A DNA stretch of 64,000 nucleotides from JBJYIN01 sp046237015 (GCF_046237015.1 NZ_JBJYIN010000016.1:1-64000); one strand, 5' to 3'; counted from the stretch's first letter, positions 7,536 to 17,574 are shown. Notes: generated by a model not told the origin, from the letters alone. A program made the numbers and translations.

Positions 7536-9197
7536 TTATGCTGCCAGTAACTCTTTGGCGTTTGCTAGCGTATTTTTGGTTACAGCGCTGCCGCCCAGCA
7601 ATCGGGCGAGTTCTTGTAACCGGGCTCGTTTATCGAGTGGTTGCATCAGCGTTTCTGTTGCAGCACCATCGGTTTGTTTGCTAACAAAGAAATGCTGGTG
7701 ACCACAGCCTGCGACCTGTGGTAGGTGTGTGACGCACATGACCTGTGTCGATTCCCCTAGTTGGCGCAGCATTTTACCGACAATAGCGGCTGTCGGGCCA
7801 CTGATACCGACATCGACTTCATCGAAAATCAATGCTGGTGTATCCATTTTACGTGCAGTAATAACCTGGATAATTAAGGCAATACGAGAAAGTTCACCAC
7901 CGGATGCTACTTTTGCTAAAGGCTGATGAGGTTGACCCGGGTTGGTTGTGACGCAAAATTCAATATTATCTGCTCCGTTGGCTGTCAGGTATTCAGGAGT
8001 AAATTTCACCTGAATGCTGAAGTGACCATGTGGCATGGCCAGATCATGCATGTTAGTCGTAATCAATTGAGCTAATTCGTTGGCATGATGCTGACGGCGG
8101 ATATGTAATTGTTCTGCAATATGTAATGCTTGCTGATGGTAAGCACTAACTGCTGTGCTGAGTGTTTCGTGATCGCTCTCCTGTTGTTCCAACAGGCGTT
8201 GTTCTTCCAGTAGTTGTTGATAAAACGCAGGTAGAGTATCCGGTGAAACGTGATGTTTACGGGCCAGAGCCATCTGACGCGACAGTCGTTGCTCTAGTTC
8301 ATAGAGCCGTATGGGATCGAGATCCATTTGGTCGCTGTAATGGCGTAGTTCATCACTGGCTTCGCTAATTTGAATGCCTGCATCTTCGAGCATATTGAGC
8401 ACATCAGACAGCTTTTCGTCCATGCCGACCAACTCACCGAGTTGGTTTTTGACGCTGTGCAGCATACCCAGTATGTTTTGTTCTTCATCTTCGCTGAGTA
8501 GCTGTAATGCTTGTTGACTCAATGCTAATAATTGGCCGCTGTTTGCCAGTCGCTTGTATTCAATATCAATTTGTTCATATTCACCCGTCTGAGGTGAGAA
8601 CTCATTCAGTTCTTTCAATTGATATTGCAGAAGTTCGCGACGCGCTTCTCGTTCAATGGCTGCCTGCTGTAGTTGTGCCAGTTCGCGACAGCTTTGGTGC
8701 CATTGCTGCCAGATTTGCTGCATTGCGCTAAGCAACTGAGGCTCATCAGCATAGGTGTCCAGTAAATACCTTTGATGATCGGGTTTGAGGAGTAACTGAT
8801 GGGCGTGCTGCCCATGAAGCTGAATCAGCAATTGTCCGAGTTCGCGTAACTGAGATAAGGGTACGGCTGTACCATTAATGAAACCGCGTGAACGCCCGTC
8901 AATGCCAATGACCCGGCGGAGAAGACATTCATTACTGTCGTCTAACTGATTTTCTTCCAGCCAACGACGAGCTGTGGGGGTATCCGCCAGTGAAAAACGA
9001 GCACAGATATCGGCTCTGGCTGCTCCCGGTCTGACCATGCTGGCGTCGGCTCGATTTCCCAGACAGAGGCCGAGAGCATCAATGGCGATGGATTTCCCTG
9101 CACCGGTTTCACCAGTGATAACGCTCATTCCCGCCTGAAAATCGATTTCCAATTCGCGCACGATGGCGAAGTGACTAATAGTGAGTTGCGCCAGCAT
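7536..9197 (-). CDS. recN: DNA repair protein RecN
   Basis: This 553-residue SMC-like ATPase is needed for double-strand break repair and nucleoid cohesion during the SOS response. Walker A is GETGAGKS (residues 29-36). The ABC signature [14 protein letters not shown] and Walker [14 protein letters not shown] are near the C-terminus. A long coiled-coil region (about 155-365) lies between the two halves. The length equals the E. coli protein. It is preceded by LexA boxes and a leader palindrome, so it should be strongly SOS-induced. Confidence 0.98.
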   Translation of the reverse strand: MLAQLTISHFAIVRELEIDFQAGMSVITGETGAGKSIAIDALGLCLGNRADASMVRPGAARADICARFSLADTPTARRWLEENQLDDSNECLLRRVIGIDGRSRGFINGTAVPLSQLRELGQLLIQLHGQHAHQLLLKPDHQRYLLDTYADEPQLLSAMQQIWQQWHQSCRELAQLQQAAIEREARRELLQYQLKELNEFSPQTGEYEQIDIEYKRLANSGQLLALSQQALQLLSEDEEQNILGMLHSVKNQLGELVGMDEKLSDVLNMLEDAGIQISEASDELRHYSDQMDLDPIRLYELEQRLSRQMALARKHHVSPDTLPAFYQQLLEEQRLLEQQESDHETLSTAVSAYHQQALHIAEQLHIRRQHHANELAQLITTNMHDLAMPHGHFSIQVKFTPEYLTANGADNIEFCVTTNPGQPHQPLAKVASGGELSRIALIIQVITARKMDTPALIFDEVDVGISGPTAAIVGKMLRQLGESTQVMCVTHLPQVAGCGHQHFFVSKQTDGAATETLMQPLDKRARLQELARLLGGSAVTKNTLANAKELLAA

Positions 9198-9206
9198 GAT
9201 AGTTTC

Positions 9207-9261
9207 CTGTATGTAATAACAAGGTGTAATTACATACAGTATAAACTGGTTTTATATACAG
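9207..9261 (-). promoter_or_regulatory. LexA boxes and leader palindrome of recN
   Basis: A perfect LexA box CTG-N10-CAG covers 9246-9261. Two near-matches follow toward the gene: 9224-9239 (CTGT-N8-ACAC on the minus strand) and 9207-9222 (CTGT-N8-ACAA on the plus strand). E. coli recN likewise has several LexA boxes. The last two also form an 11-bp perfect inverted repeat, CTGTATGTAAT (9207-9217) and ATTACATACAG (9229-9239), whose proximal arm adjoins the recN ribosome site. Confidence 0.85.
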
Positions 9262-9281
9262 TAAAGTGATTGGTGATAATT

Positions 9282-10160
9282 TTAAAATAATTTTTTTGAC
9301 CATCCAAGCTTAGTGCTTAATGTATTGAAATAGCTGTAATCTTTTGGATGAATAAGCTTGAGTTCATGTGCGCTACGGCGAATAAATACTTCTTCTCCTT
9401 CCTGTACCGGGAGTGAAATCTGACTGTCACAACAGATTTCCAGATCGTTGGTGATATGAGAAAACTTCAACCGGATGGTACTACTGCTGTTGATAACGAG
9501 TGGACGAGCCGACAAGGTGTGAGGGAACATCGGCACGAGTGCAATGGCATCAAGCGATGGCGTGAGAATAGGGCCGCCGCCAGAGAGTGAGTAAGCGGTA
9601 GAACCCGTAGGAGTCGAGATAATTAAACCATCTGAACGCTGTGAAAACGCGAATTTGTCATCAATGTACACTTCAAATTCGATCATATGCGCGACTTTAC
9701 CGGGGTGCAGTACAACTTCATTGATGGCCGTGCTAATGCTGTTAGGTTGATTCGAGCGACAGATATGTGCTTCCAGCATAAAACGTCGTTCGCTAAGGTA
9801 ATGGCCCTCAAGCACATCAGAAAGCTGTTGCTGAGCATGATCCGGATCGAGGTCGGTGAGAAAACCGAGATTACCGCGATTGACGCCAATCACATTGATG
9901 TCATAGCGAGACAGGACGCGAGCAGCCCCGAGCATATTGCCGTCTCCTCCTACCACGACGGCGAGATCGGCAAGCTGCCCGATATCGGCAAGGCTGGCGG
10001 TTGGCGCATCCTTCAGGTTCAATTCGTGGGCGATTTGCTGCTCAATCAGCACCGAATAGCCTTTGCTGGTCAGCCAATGATAAAGCATTTCATGGGTGGC
10101 AAGCGCAGTGGGATGTCGCGGGTGGCCGACGATGCCAATACAATTAAACGATTTATTCAT
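9282..10160 (-). CDS. nadK: NAD kinase
   Basis: This 292-residue cytosolic enzyme phosphorylates NAD to NADP and sets the cell's NADP pool. The start at 10160 gives [16 protein letters not shown], matching E. coli length and sequence; the frame extended to 10256 runs toward the grpE promoter and is unlikely. The kinase motif GGDGNML, the NE pair in [12 protein letters not shown], and [13 protein letters not shown] are all present. It lies between recN and the divergent grpE, the conserved order. Confidence 0.98.
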   Translation of the reverse strand: MNKSFNCIGIVGHPRHPTALATHEMLYHWLTSKGYSVLIEQQIAHELNLKDAPTASLADIGQLADLAVVVGGDGNMLGAARVLSRYDINVIGVNRGNLGFLTDLDPDHAQQQLSDVLEGHYLSERRFMLEAHICRSNQPNSISTAINEVVLHPGKVAHMIEFEVYIDDKFAFSQRSDGLIISTPTGSTAYSLSGGGPILTPSLDAIALVPMFPHTLSARPLVINSSSTIRLKFSHITNDLEICCDSQISLPVQEGEEVFIRRSAHELKLIHPKDYSYFNTLSTKLGWSKKLF

Positions 10161-10222
10161 TGTTGTTATTGCCCCTAGCGTGGTGTGCCGACATTTTGCA
10201 AAATCAATATGTGACTGATTCC

Positions 10223-10251
10223 CTTGAAACCCCAGTTTTGATCCCCATAAT
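10223..10251 (+). promoter_or_regulatory. Sigma32 heat-shock promoter of grpE
   Basis: CTTGAAA (10223-10229) and CCCCATAAT (10243-10251), separated by 13 bases, match the sigma32 consensus (CTTGAAA, CCCCAT-T). They lie 40-68 bases upstream of the grpE start. This supports heat-shock control of grpE independent of the other hsp70 genes. Confidence 0.92.
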
Positions 10252-10290
10252 AGCAACTAGCGAGATTAATGCTAAACCGCGGAGAATTTC

Positions 10291-10872
10291 ATGAGTAGTA
10301 AAGAACAGAACACGCCTGACGAGCAAGTCTTGGATCAAATGGAAACAGCAAAAGGGCATCAAGCGGAAGCCGTTCCTGAGACAGCAGACGTAGCTGACCC
10401 GCGTGACGAGCGTATTGCTGAACTGGAAGCTCAGTTGGCAGAATTGCAACAGCGTGAGAGAGACAACGTATTACGTGCCCGTGCTGAAGTCGACAACATT
10501 CGTCGCCGTGCCGAAATGGATGTTGAAAAAGCGCATAAATTTGCGCTGGAAAAATTCGCTGGCGAGCTGTTGCCTGTTATTGATAATTTGGAACGTGCGC
10601 TGGATGTTGCGGATAAATCCAATGCGTCACTGGCGTCAATGATTGAAGGTGTTGAATTAACGCTGAAATCGCTGTTGGATGCGGTGCGTAAATTTGGTAT
10701 TGAAGTCGTCAGCGACGTGAATGTGCCGTTTAATCCGGAAGTGCATCAGGCGATGACGATGCTGGAGTCTGCCGATCATCAGCCAAATCATGTGATGATG
10801 GTGATGCAGAAGGGCTACACGCTGAATGGACGTCTTTTGCGTCCTGCAATGGTAGCGGTTTCCAAAGCGTAA
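10291..10872 (+). CDS. grpE: Heat-shock nucleotide exchange factor GrpE
   Basis: This 193-residue co-chaperone releases ADP from DnaK and acts as a dimer and thermosensor. An acidic, disordered N-terminus is followed by a long helix with heptads (residues about 35-95, [26 protein letters not shown]) and a C-terminal beta domain ([35 protein letters not shown]). The length is close to E. coli GrpE (197). It is transcribed alone, divergent from nadK, from a clear sigma32 promoter. Confidence 0.98.
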   Translation: MSSKEQNTPDEQVLDQMETAKGHQAEAVPETADVADPRDERIAELEAQLAELQQRERDNVLRARAEVDNIRRRAEMDVEKAHKFALEKFAGELLPVIDNLERALDVADKSNASLASMIEGVELTLKSLLDAVRKFGIEVVSDVNVPFNPEVHQAMTMLESADHQPNHVMMVMQKGYTLNGRLLRPAMVAVSKA

Positions 10873-10955
10873 GCGAAAACGGATTACCGATTCTGCCGAT
10901 TGGCCTTTGCGGCAATAGTAACCCCATGCTTGGCGTGGGCCCACAGGTTGATAAC

Positions 10956-10983
10956 AAGGCCCTAGTCAGATGGCGAGGGCTTT
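10956..10983 (+). terminator. Possible grpE terminator
   Basis: AAGGCCCT (10956-10963) can pair with AGGGCTTT (10976-10983) with one G-U pair and a 12-base loop. The T-run is short, so this is a weak candidate. The stretch from here to 11090 holds nothing else I can support. Confidence 0.4.
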
Positions 10984-11089
10984 GTCAACAGTGTGGAGTC
11001 CACTTTCCATGAGGATAGAATTTTATTTATACCCTATAGTTACGACTTTGGGTACGATAGCTGCGATAAATTCGCATTTATTTTATCAT

Positions 11090-12403
11090 TCAGACAACCA
11101 TTGGTGCCAGCAAGAAACCGAAAGCAACACCTGCTATGATACCGCCGAGTCCGGGTACAATAAATGGATGATTCAGAACGTATTTTCCAATTCTAGTACT
11201 TCCCGTGGTATCAAACTCCATAGCCGCTAGTGATGTTGGGTACGTAGGGAGAATGAATACTCCAGTGACTGCAACATAGGAGGCTAAAATAGCCCAAGTA
11301 GGTACATCTAATGCTATTGCTAGTGGGATAATTAAAGGAGTAGTGGCTCCTTGGGAGTATAGTAGTGCACAGGTTCCGAACAAAACAATGGCCAACAGCA
11401 TAGGATAGGTTCTCAACATTTCCCCAGCTACAGTCTTGATATCAACCATATGTGCATCAACCAGAGTTGTTCCCAACGTAACGATTCCTAGAATTGCAGC
11501 AATAGAGCTCATTCCTGAGCGAAAAGTGGGAGCCAGTACCACAGAGTTCGGTGATGTTTTACATAGAGCAACCATTAAACAGGTGACTGATAGCATACAA
11601 ACGACGATAACATCCCGTGTAGTCATGGGGGTGCCAAGCTCAAACCCTGGTCGTAATTGAGGGAATGCGGCTAGTACCACTATTGCTATTGTAGCGATAA
11701 TGAAGAGTAATACAGAAAGTTTAGCCTGTGGTGTATCAGAGATTGTCTTCTCTTCATATTTGTGAACCAGACCTTTTTTCAGACGATCAAGATAAACTTC
11801 ATCGTCTTGTAATTCACACCCTTGTCGGGATGCGATGAAGGCTGCAACCATTGCTGCTACGAATGAAGTAGGTAGACAAACCGACATAACTTGAAGAAAT
11901 GTAACGCTATTATCTTCCATTATAGTCAGCATCGCGGCCATAGCGGCACTGATCGGTGATCCTGAAATAGCTATTTGGGATGCAACAACTGAACCGGCCA
12001 TGGTACGAGAAGGGCGGATTCCTGATTCTTTTGCTACTTCGGCAATAACAGGAAGAGTGGAAAATACAATAAATCCAGTTCCGGCCATAATAGTCATTGA
12101 CCATGTAACAATTGGAGCAATTATGTTGATGTAACGTGGATTCCGGCGCATGAATTTTCCCGATATATGTACTAGGTAATCCATACCTCCCGCGGCCTGA
12201 AGTCCTGACGCAGCAATGACCACGGCCATGATAATCAGGATCACATCTACTGGCGGCGAACTCATTGAGAGCCCCATGCCTAATGTTAGAATAGCTAGTC
12301 CTAATCCACCACACAGGCCGATTCCGATACCGCCCATACGAATACCAAAAAAAATTGCACCTAATACCACAATTATTTGTATCCAAATCATAGTTGCTCC
12401 CAT
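11090..12403 (-). CDS. Dcu-family C4-dicarboxylate transporter
   Basis: This 437-residue inner-membrane protein has 10 or more hydrophobic segments and fits the DcuA/DcuB family of anaerobic C4-dicarboxylate carriers, which exchange fumarate, malate, aspartate and succinate. Family-like features include the N-terminal IVVLGAIFFGIRMGGIGIGL, AASGLQAAGGMDYLVHI, and the ISGSPISAAMAAM segment. It follows the racemase gene on the same strand with a 62-base gap, so the two probably form an operon. That pairing points to aspartate as a substrate (inference). It is AT-rich and not part of the conserved grpE neighbourhood I know. DcuA versus DcuB cannot be decided by eye. Confidence 0.85.
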   Translation of the reverse strand: MGATMIWIQIIVVLGAIFFGIRMGGIGIGLCGGLGLAILTLGMGLSMSSPPVDVILIIMAVVIAASGLQAAGGMDYLVHISGKFMRRNPRYINIIAPIVTWSMTIMAGTGFIVFSTLPVIAEVAKESGIRPSRTMAGSVVASQIAISGSPISAAMAAMLTIMEDNSVTFLQVMSVCLPTSFVAAMVAAFIASRQGCELQDDEVYLDRLKKGLVHKYEEKTISDTPQAKLSVLLFIIATIAIVVLAAFPQLRPGFELGTPMTTRDVIVVCMLSVTCLMVALCKTSPNSVVLAPTFRSGMSSIAAILGIVTLGTTLVDAHMVDIKTVAGEMLRTYPMLLAIVLFGTCALLYSQGATTPLIIPLAIALDVPTWAILASYVAVTGVFILPTYPTSLAAMEFDTTGSTRIGKYVLNHPFIVPGLGGIIAGVAFGFLLAPMVV

Positions 12404-12465
12404 AATTAATTACCTAACACTAAAAAATGATAGATATTTTTAATATGTTTTAGTAATAATTGAAA

Positions 12466-13191
12466 TTATCTTTGTTTAATTAGTCGTTTTGTTTTTTTTG
12501 TTCTTTTTTCGTACCATTTTATGCTTTCGCAGACTAAGGTGTCTGTTGAGTCAATATATAAATTTGGATCTTTTTCTATCTCTTTTGATAATATCAAGGG
12601 TATCTCAGTGCAACCCAGTATAATAACCTCTGCACCAAGATGGAATAATGATTCTACTTGTTCATGAAGTAATGATTTTGCTTTGCTTTTGTCTCCAGAC
12701 TTAAGTGCGTAAATACTTTCCATGATTTTTTTTTGACTTTCCAATTCTGGTTGAATACAGCTTAATCCCAAGTTTTCAATTGCTTTTTGATAAAGTCCCA
12801 TATATAACGTTGCATCGGTGGCTAACAGGCCAATACGTTTTTTTCCAGAAGCTGCAACGCTTGCCATTGTCGTTTCTACAATACTTAATATTTCTATATG
12901 ACAAATGTCTTTTAATGCTTGAAACCAGTAGTGAGCTGTATTGCAAGGAATAATAATGCACTCGGCCCCAAAGTCTTCTAACTTATGTAAATAATCACGC
13001 AAGATGGGTAACGGTGATTGCCCGTTATTCATCAATGCGGTCGTTCTGTCTGGTATATCGGGAATAGAAGAAATAATGAGTGGAATGTGATCTTGATCTC
13101 GAACTGCATCAGTATGTTTTATAAATTTACTAAATAGATCTACAGTCGCTGCTGGCCCCATTCCGCCAAGGACACCAATTAATCCTTTCAC
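12466..13191 (-). CDS. Aspartate/glutamate racemase family protein
   Basis: This 241-residue PLP-independent racemase is similar to aspartate racemases and E. coli YgeA. The N-terminus IGVLGGMGPAATVDLF is typical. The two catalytic cysteines are in IPCNTAHYW (about residue 83) and LGCTEIPL (about residue 193). It should interconvert L- and D-aspartate or another amino acid; the exact substrate cannot be read from sequence. It sits upstream of the Dcu-type transporter and divergent from a LysR gene, suggesting uptake and use of aspartate enantiomers. The low GC and Lys-rich C-terminus suggest acquisition from elsewhere. Confidence 0.88.
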   Translation of the reverse strand: MKGLIGVLGGMGPAATVDLFSKFIKHTDAVRDQDHIPLIISSIPDIPDRTTALMNNGQSPLPILRDYLHKLEDFGAECIIIPCNTAHYWFQALKDICHIEILSIVETTMASVAASGKKRIGLLATDATLYMGLYQKAIENLGLSCIQPELESQKKIMESIYALKSGDKSKAKSLLHEQVESLFHLGAEVIILGCTEIPLILSKEIEKDPNLYIDSTDTLVCESIKWYEKRTKKTKRLIKQR

Positions 13192-13429
13192 AATAATCGC
13201 CTTTTTAAGTTGATAGTATCTTTTACGTTACAATTAGAATTTATCGAGGTTAACGTTTGTTTAACAAACCCAATCAAACAGTATCTTGTGATTTAAAAAT
13301 ATTTGTATTGGTTGTTAGGGCTTATCTTTAACAGGAGGATTGAGAAAAAAGAAATGCAAGTATGTTTTGTTTTATGCGAGAATTGCATGGGTTTTATTTT
13401 AAACAAGAGGGCCGATAAAAATTTTTCTT

Positions 13430-13468
13430 ATGGTTCATACCATTATTGGCATATAAGGTAGATACCAT
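13430..13468. promoter_or_regulatory. Putative LysR operator pair in the racemase-LysR intergenic region
   Basis: The 430-base AT-rich gap between the racemase and the LysR gene contains ATGGTTCATACCAT (13430-13443), a perfect dyad ATGGT-N4-ACCAT. A related AAGGTAGATACCAT (13455-13468) begins 25 bases later, and 11 of 14 positions agree. Two sites spaced about 25 bases apart fit the recognition and activation sites of LysR regulators. I see nothing else definable in the gap. Confidence 0.5.
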
Positions 13469-13621
13469 GTTTTTTGTAAAGTATGATGTTTGATAGATTC
13501 AATGCTATTTATGAATGTATTATGCAAAAAATGAATCATTACATGTCTCTCTACTATCTTCAGTATGTAGTGTTGGTTTGAGAATAGGATGATTTATTAA
13601 ATAGTGGAGAGGTATATAAAA

Positions 13622-14524
13622 ATGAAAAATATAGAAACAAAATGGTTATATGATTTTGTGACACTGGAGGCATGTCGTCATTTTTCTCAAGCGGCAGAAA
13701 TGAGAAATATTTCTCAACCTGCATTTAGTCGGCGTATTCAAGCATTAGAATCAGCTATCGGTGTACCATTGTTTGATCGCATGACAGTACCTTTACAACT
13801 GACAGAAGAAGGCAAAATTTTTCACTCTCAAGCTCGTAGCTTACTGCAACAGTTAGAGTCGAATTTAAGTGAACTCTTGGGTCATAATCTGTTACGTCTG
13901 TCAGACATTAAAATAGCTGCAGCACATTCATTGTCGTTAACACTTCTTCCTGATTTGGTTCGACTGCTCGCCGATGATAATGGCAAAATTATCTATTATG
14001 TTGAATCTATTGATGTTGTTCAGGCGGTTTTTGCTTTGCGCGAAGGTAAAAGTGATTTTGTTATCTCATTTCATGATGAAGATTTGATGCAATCACCCTT
14101 CTGTGGCCTGAAGCTTTTTTCCTCAGATCTATATCCAGTTTGTGCGACTGATAGTAATGCTCTGCCGAGGTTTGATATTTATGAACCGAAAGTGCCTTTA
14201 CTAAACTACACTAGTACTTCGTATATGGGTCGTCTCGTCAATCGCCGATTATCTGAAATCAATACAGTGTCTCCACGAACCTCGTTTATGTCATCTATGA
14301 GTGAATTGTTGAAAAATATGGTGTTGGGAGGGCATGGTGTTGCTTGGTTGCCGATGTGGTCGATTGTGGAAGAATTAAGTGAAAAAAAATTGGTTTGTAT
14401 TGGTGAACCGGAATTAACTATACCGATACAGGCCTATATTTATCGTATGGACACCCGACTCAATAAAACCGCTGAACGTTTCTGGCAAACATTAAAAAAT
14501 TATGTCGCAGATTCTCAATTTTGA
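13622..14524 (+). CDS. LysR-family transcriptional regulator
   Basis: This 300-residue regulator has an N-terminal winged helix-turn-helix (residues about 3-62: WLYDFVTLEACRHFSQAAEM, then NISQPAFSRRIQALESAIGV, FDR) and a C-terminal co-inducer domain. I choose ATG 13622 because GGAGAGG (13606-13612) stands at ribosome-site distance; a GTG at 13604 would overlap that site. It is divergent from the racemase-Dcu pair, the usual LysR layout, so it probably controls them in response to an amino acid or dicarboxylate. AT-rich like its partners. Confidence 0.93.
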   Translation: MKNIETKWLYDFVTLEACRHFSQAAEMRNISQPAFSRRIQALESAIGVPLFDRMTVPLQLTEEGKIFHSQARSLLQQLESNLSELLGHNLLRLSDIKIAAAHSLSLTLLPDLVRLLADDNGKIIYYVESIDVVQAVFALREGKSDFVISFHDEDLMQSPFCGLKLFSSDLYPVCATDSNALPRFDIYEPKVPLLNYTSTSYMGRLVNRRLSEINTVSPRTSFMSSMSELLKNMVLGGHGVAWLPMWSIVEELSEKKLVCIGEPELTIPIQAYIYRMDTRLNKTAERFWQTLKNYVADSQF

Positions 14525-14558
14525 GCCATATGTCGTTTTAAATGTGCACTTATGTACC

Positions 14559-14685
14559 TATACCCGTCATACTTCAAGTTACATGTGCGTTGGCTGCGTC
14601 CAGTCACCCGAATCACTTACCTGAGTAAGCTCATTGGGATTCCTTCTCTTGCCGCCTTCCTGAAACTTGAATTATTTTGGGTATA
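14559..14685. repeat. ERIC element, copy 1 (127 bp)
   Basis: This is a full-length enterobacterial repetitive intergenic consensus. It starts TATACCCGTCATACTTCAAG and ends AATTATTTTGGGTATA, with the core CACTTACCTGAGTAAGCTC. It is imperfectly palindromic and would fold into a long hairpin in RNA. It lies between the LysR gene and mntH. A second copy of the same length is at 40140-40266. Confidence 0.92.
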
Positions 14686-14816
14686 GAATAATCATAAACA
14701 TCTTTTTGTAAAATAATTGACCATAAATTCGACTATTATGTTTACATTATTTCCTTCTGAAATAAATCATCATTTTTAGCGATTGGTGGTATCGGTATAG
14801 CCATCGTAGGTGTACT

Positions 14817-14831
14817 TGATAATCATTATCG
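14817..14831 (+). promoter_or_regulatory. Fur-box-like site upstream of mntH
   Basis: TGATAATCATTATCG at 14817-14831 contains a GATAAT-CATTATC dyad, close to the Fur consensus core. It lies about 45 bases upstream of the mntH start, where iron-dependent repression of mntH would act. The typical MntR palindrome of E. coli is not apparent here. Confidence 0.7.
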
Positions 14832-14875
14832 CTCATGTAAAAGTTTACGACGTCGCGTGCCAGAAGGGGTAAACC

Positions 14876-16114
14876 ATGCCGGATAGTCGTATCGCTGGGT
14901 CAATGAATCGAGCATCAAGGAGAATAAAACTTTCCCTGATGGGACCGGCGTTTATCGCGGCGATCGGTTACATCGATCCCGGTAATTTTGCTACCAATAT
15001 TCAGGCTGGGGCCGCCTATGGTTATCAGTTGCTGTGGGTAGTCGTGTGGGCCAATATCATGGCGATGCTGATCCAACTATTGTCCGCCAAACTGGGGATT
15101 GCGACGGGTAGCAATCTGGCGGAGTTGATCCGCGATCGTTTTCCTCGTCCTGTAGTTTGGGCCTATTGGGTGCAGGCCGAAATCATTGCGATGGCCACGG
15201 ATCTGGCTGAATTTATTGGTGCAGCCATCGGTTTTAAGTTATTGCTGGGCATTTCGCTGCTTGAAGGCGCGGTATTGACAGGTATAGCGACCTTCCTGAT
15301 TTTGATGTTGCAAAAGCACGGAGAAAAGCCACTGGAGCGGGTGATCGGTGGGCTACTGCTGTTTGTCGCTGCGGCCTATATTGTTGAGTTGATCTTTTCT
15401 CGCCCTGAACTGGCGGCGTTGGCAAAAGGGATGGCGATACCCAATTTGCCAACCTCGGATGCTGTGTTGCTGGCTGCCGGTGTGCTGGGTGCCACCATCA
15501 TGCCCCATGTTATTTATTTGCATTCTTCGTTGACGCAACACAAAGGAAAACATACTCGGGCTGAGCGTTACGCCGCGACGAAAGTGGATGTCGGTATTGC
15601 GATGACCATCGCGGGATTTGTGAATTTGGCCATGATGGCAACTGCGGCGGCAGCGTTTCATTTCAGTGGCAATCAGGATATTGCCGATCTTGATCGTGCC
15701 TACCTGACACTAGAGCCTCTGCTGGGGCAGGCTGCTGCAACCATTTTTGGACTGAGCCTGGTCGTTGCCGGTTTATCTTCGACGGTCGTTGGTACGTTAG
15801 CGGGGCAGGTCGTCATGCAGGGGTTTGTACGTTTTCACATTCCTTTGTGGGTCCGACGTACCGTTACGATGCTGCCTTCGTTTATTGTTATCCTCTCCGG
15901 TTTGGATCCCACCCGTGTGCTGGTTTTGAGTCAGGTAGTGTTGAGCTTCGGTATTGCACTGGCGCTGGTTCCCCTGCTGGCTTTTACTGGCAGTAAAGTC
16001 CTGATGGGCGACATGGCGAATAGCCGTTTGGTACAAAACACCGGAAAAATCATTGTGTTTGTTGTGGTTTCCCTCAATCTTTACCTGTTAATCAGCACGA
16101 TTTTAGGGAGCTAA
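14876..16114 (+). CDS. mntH: NRAMP-family Mn2+/Fe2+:H+ symporter MntH
   Basis: This 412-residue inner-membrane protein with 11 predicted helices imports Mn2+ coupled to protons, protecting against oxidative stress and limitation. The NRAMP metal-site motifs are present: [12 protein letters not shown] in helix 1 and [10 protein letters not shown] in helix 6. The sequence is colinear with E. coli MntH from [15 protein letters not shown] to the end. The upstream Fur-like dyad implies iron-linked control. It stands alone, between the LysR gene and a sugar-acid cluster. Confidence 0.97.
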   Translation: MPDSRIAGSMNRASRRIKLSLMGPAFIAAIGYIDPGNFATNIQAGAAYGYQLLWVVVWANIMAMLIQLLSAKLGIATGSNLAELIRDRFPRPVVWAYWVQAEIIAMATDLAEFIGAAIGFKLLLGISLLEGAVLTGIATFLILMLQKHGEKPLERVIGGLLLFVAAAYIVELIFSRPELAALAKGMAIPNLPTSDAVLLAAGVLGATIMPHVIYLHSSLTQHKGKHTRAERYAATKVDVGIAMTIAGFVNLAMMATAAAAFHFSGNQDIADLDRAYLTLEPLLGQAAATIFGLSLVVAGLSSTVVGTLAGQVVMQGFVRFHIPLWVRRTVTMLPSFIVILSGLDPTRVLVLSQVVLSFGIALALVPLLAFTGSKVLMGDMANSRLVQNTGKIIVFVVVSLNLYLLISTILGS

Positions 16115-16296
16115 TTCCCTCGTTTTATGCGTTTCTGCATGTTTTCCTGCCGTTTCTCTACCTGACCATTTACAAAATAAATGTGATGAATATCCATTTT
16201 TTTTATTAAATCGATAGCGCTCGAAATATCTCCTCTTTATCATCTTGATCATAAACACGAACATGATTCGCATATGCGGACAAAGAGGAATGAAAG

Positions 16297-17451
16297 ATGC
16301 CAGCTTTTGAATTCAGTAACCCAGTTAAATTTCATTTTGGGATGGGTAAACACAAACAAGTGGGGGAAATTGCTCGCCCCTACGGAAAAAAGGCGCTGTT
16401 AGTGGCGTCAGACAGCTCTAAACCCACTGGTCAATTGGCTGCTGTACAGCAGGCATTGTCCGAAGCAGGTTTGGCGTATGCAGTTTATGACCGTTTTATG
16501 CAAAACCCACTGTCCACATTAGTGGCCGAAGGCGCACAACTCGCGATTGATGAAAAATGCGATATGGTGATTGGTATCGGCGGTGGTAGCGCCATGGATA
16601 TGGCAAAAGGCATCGCCTTCTCTGCTGTTAATCCTGGTAGCATCTGGGATTATGTTTTTGGTGCGAAAGTTGGAACGGGTGCCCTGCCGATTATTCTGAT
16701 CCCGACAACGGCGGGAACGGGGAGCGAGTCGAACCGTACTGCGGTATTTACCAACCCTGAAACTAACGATAAGAAGGGATTGGTCAATCCATTGATTTAT
16801 CCGAAAGCCGCGATCATCGATCCCGAATTGATGCTGACGCTGCCAAAACGTGTCATTGCCGGGCCGGGTGCTGATGTGCTGTTTCATGCATTGGAATCGT
16901 ACATTTCCAAAAATGCCAACCCGTTTAGTGAAATGTTGTCACTGCGCGCGATCGAGTTAATTGCGCAGAATTTACCTGTGGTTTATGACGATGTGAAAAA
17001 CATTGATGCATGGGAAAAAGTGACATTAGCCAGTTCACTCGCCGGTATGGCAATTGACTGTGCGGGAACCACGTTACCGCATGCCTTGCAGCATCCGATG
17101 GGGGGCCTGTTGGATGTCGTTCATGCGGAGGGTATTGCCGCGATTTATACTCCATTTATGGAATATACCTGGTCTGCCGCACCCGAAAAATTTGCGGCGA
17201 TTGCGCGAGCGATGGGTGTAGATACCCGTGATATGACGGTTGAGCAGGCTGCGGAAAGTAGTGTCGCTGCCGTAAATCGTTTCCTTTCAGGGATCAATAT
17301 GACGCCGACGCTGACAGAATTAGGTGTGAAGGAAGAGCATTTTGATTGGCTGATCAATAATGTGCTGACCACCATGAAAGTCGTATTGTCAAATAATCCG
17401 CGTGTACCGGATGCAGACAAAATACGTGAGATTTATCAGCGCTGCCTGTAA
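16297..17451 (+). CDS. Iron-containing (type III) alcohol dehydrogenase
   Basis: This 384-residue NAD(P)-dependent dehydrogenase belongs to the FucO/EutG/AdhB group. The nucleotide motif is GIGGGSAMDMAKG (about residues 94-106). The metal ligands are visible as Asp and His in GPGADVLFHALESY and His in LPHALQHPMGG and DVVHAEGIA. It is the first gene of a cluster with two 2-keto-3-deoxygalactonokinase-like genes, an MFS transporter and a KDPGal-type aldolase. It may therefore oxidise a sugar-derived alcohol or reduce an aldehyde product of that pathway (inference). The substrate is unknown. Confidence 0.9.
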   Translation: MPAFEFSNPVKFHFGMGKHKQVGEIARPYGKKALLVASDSSKPTGQLAAVQQALSEAGLAYAVYDRFMQNPLSTLVAEGAQLAIDEKCDMVIGIGGGSAMDMAKGIAFSAVNPGSIWDYVFGAKVGTGALPIILIPTTAGTGSESNRTAVFTNPETNDKKGLVNPLIYPKAAIIDPELMLTLPKRVIAGPGADVLFHALESYISKNANPFSEMLSLRAIELIAQNLPVVYDDVKNIDAWEKVTLASSLAGMAIDCAGTTLPHALQHPMGGLLDVVHAEGIAAIYTPFMEYTWSAAPEKFAAIARAMGVDTRDMTVEQAAESSVAAVNRFLSGINMTPTLTELGVKEEHFDWLINNVLTTMKVVLSNNPRVPDADKIREIYQRCL

Positions 17452-17487
17452 TTAGCATCGTCTCCTAATAAAAAAGAAAGGACACTT

Positions 17488-17509
17488 CCCGATGAATGAT
17501 TTCATCGGG
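17488..17509 (+). other. Intergenic hairpin between the Fe-ADH and first kinase genes
   Basis: CCCGATGAA (17488-17496) pairs perfectly with TTCATCGGG (17501-17509) around a TGAT loop. There is no T-run after it, so it is more likely an RNA stability or partial-attenuation element within the operon than a full terminator. Confidence 0.45.
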
Positions 17510-17574
17510 CAAGCATTCTGTACCCCCATATTTCTATATGGCCGTCATGTTTATGAGTGAAGAGGCTGAATAAT

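Noticed and set aside
9282..10256. A longer nadK start at 10256
   Set aside because: The extra residues run through the grpE heat-shock promoter region and have no match; the start at 10160 equals the E. coli length.
10970..11230. An 86-residue ORF after grpE
   Set aside because: It overlaps the end of the Dcu carrier gene on the opposite strand and has no ribosome site or family match.
17488..17509. A terminator between the Fe-ADH and first kinase
   Set aside because: The stem is perfect but no T-run follows, so it is recorded as an intergenic hairpin only.
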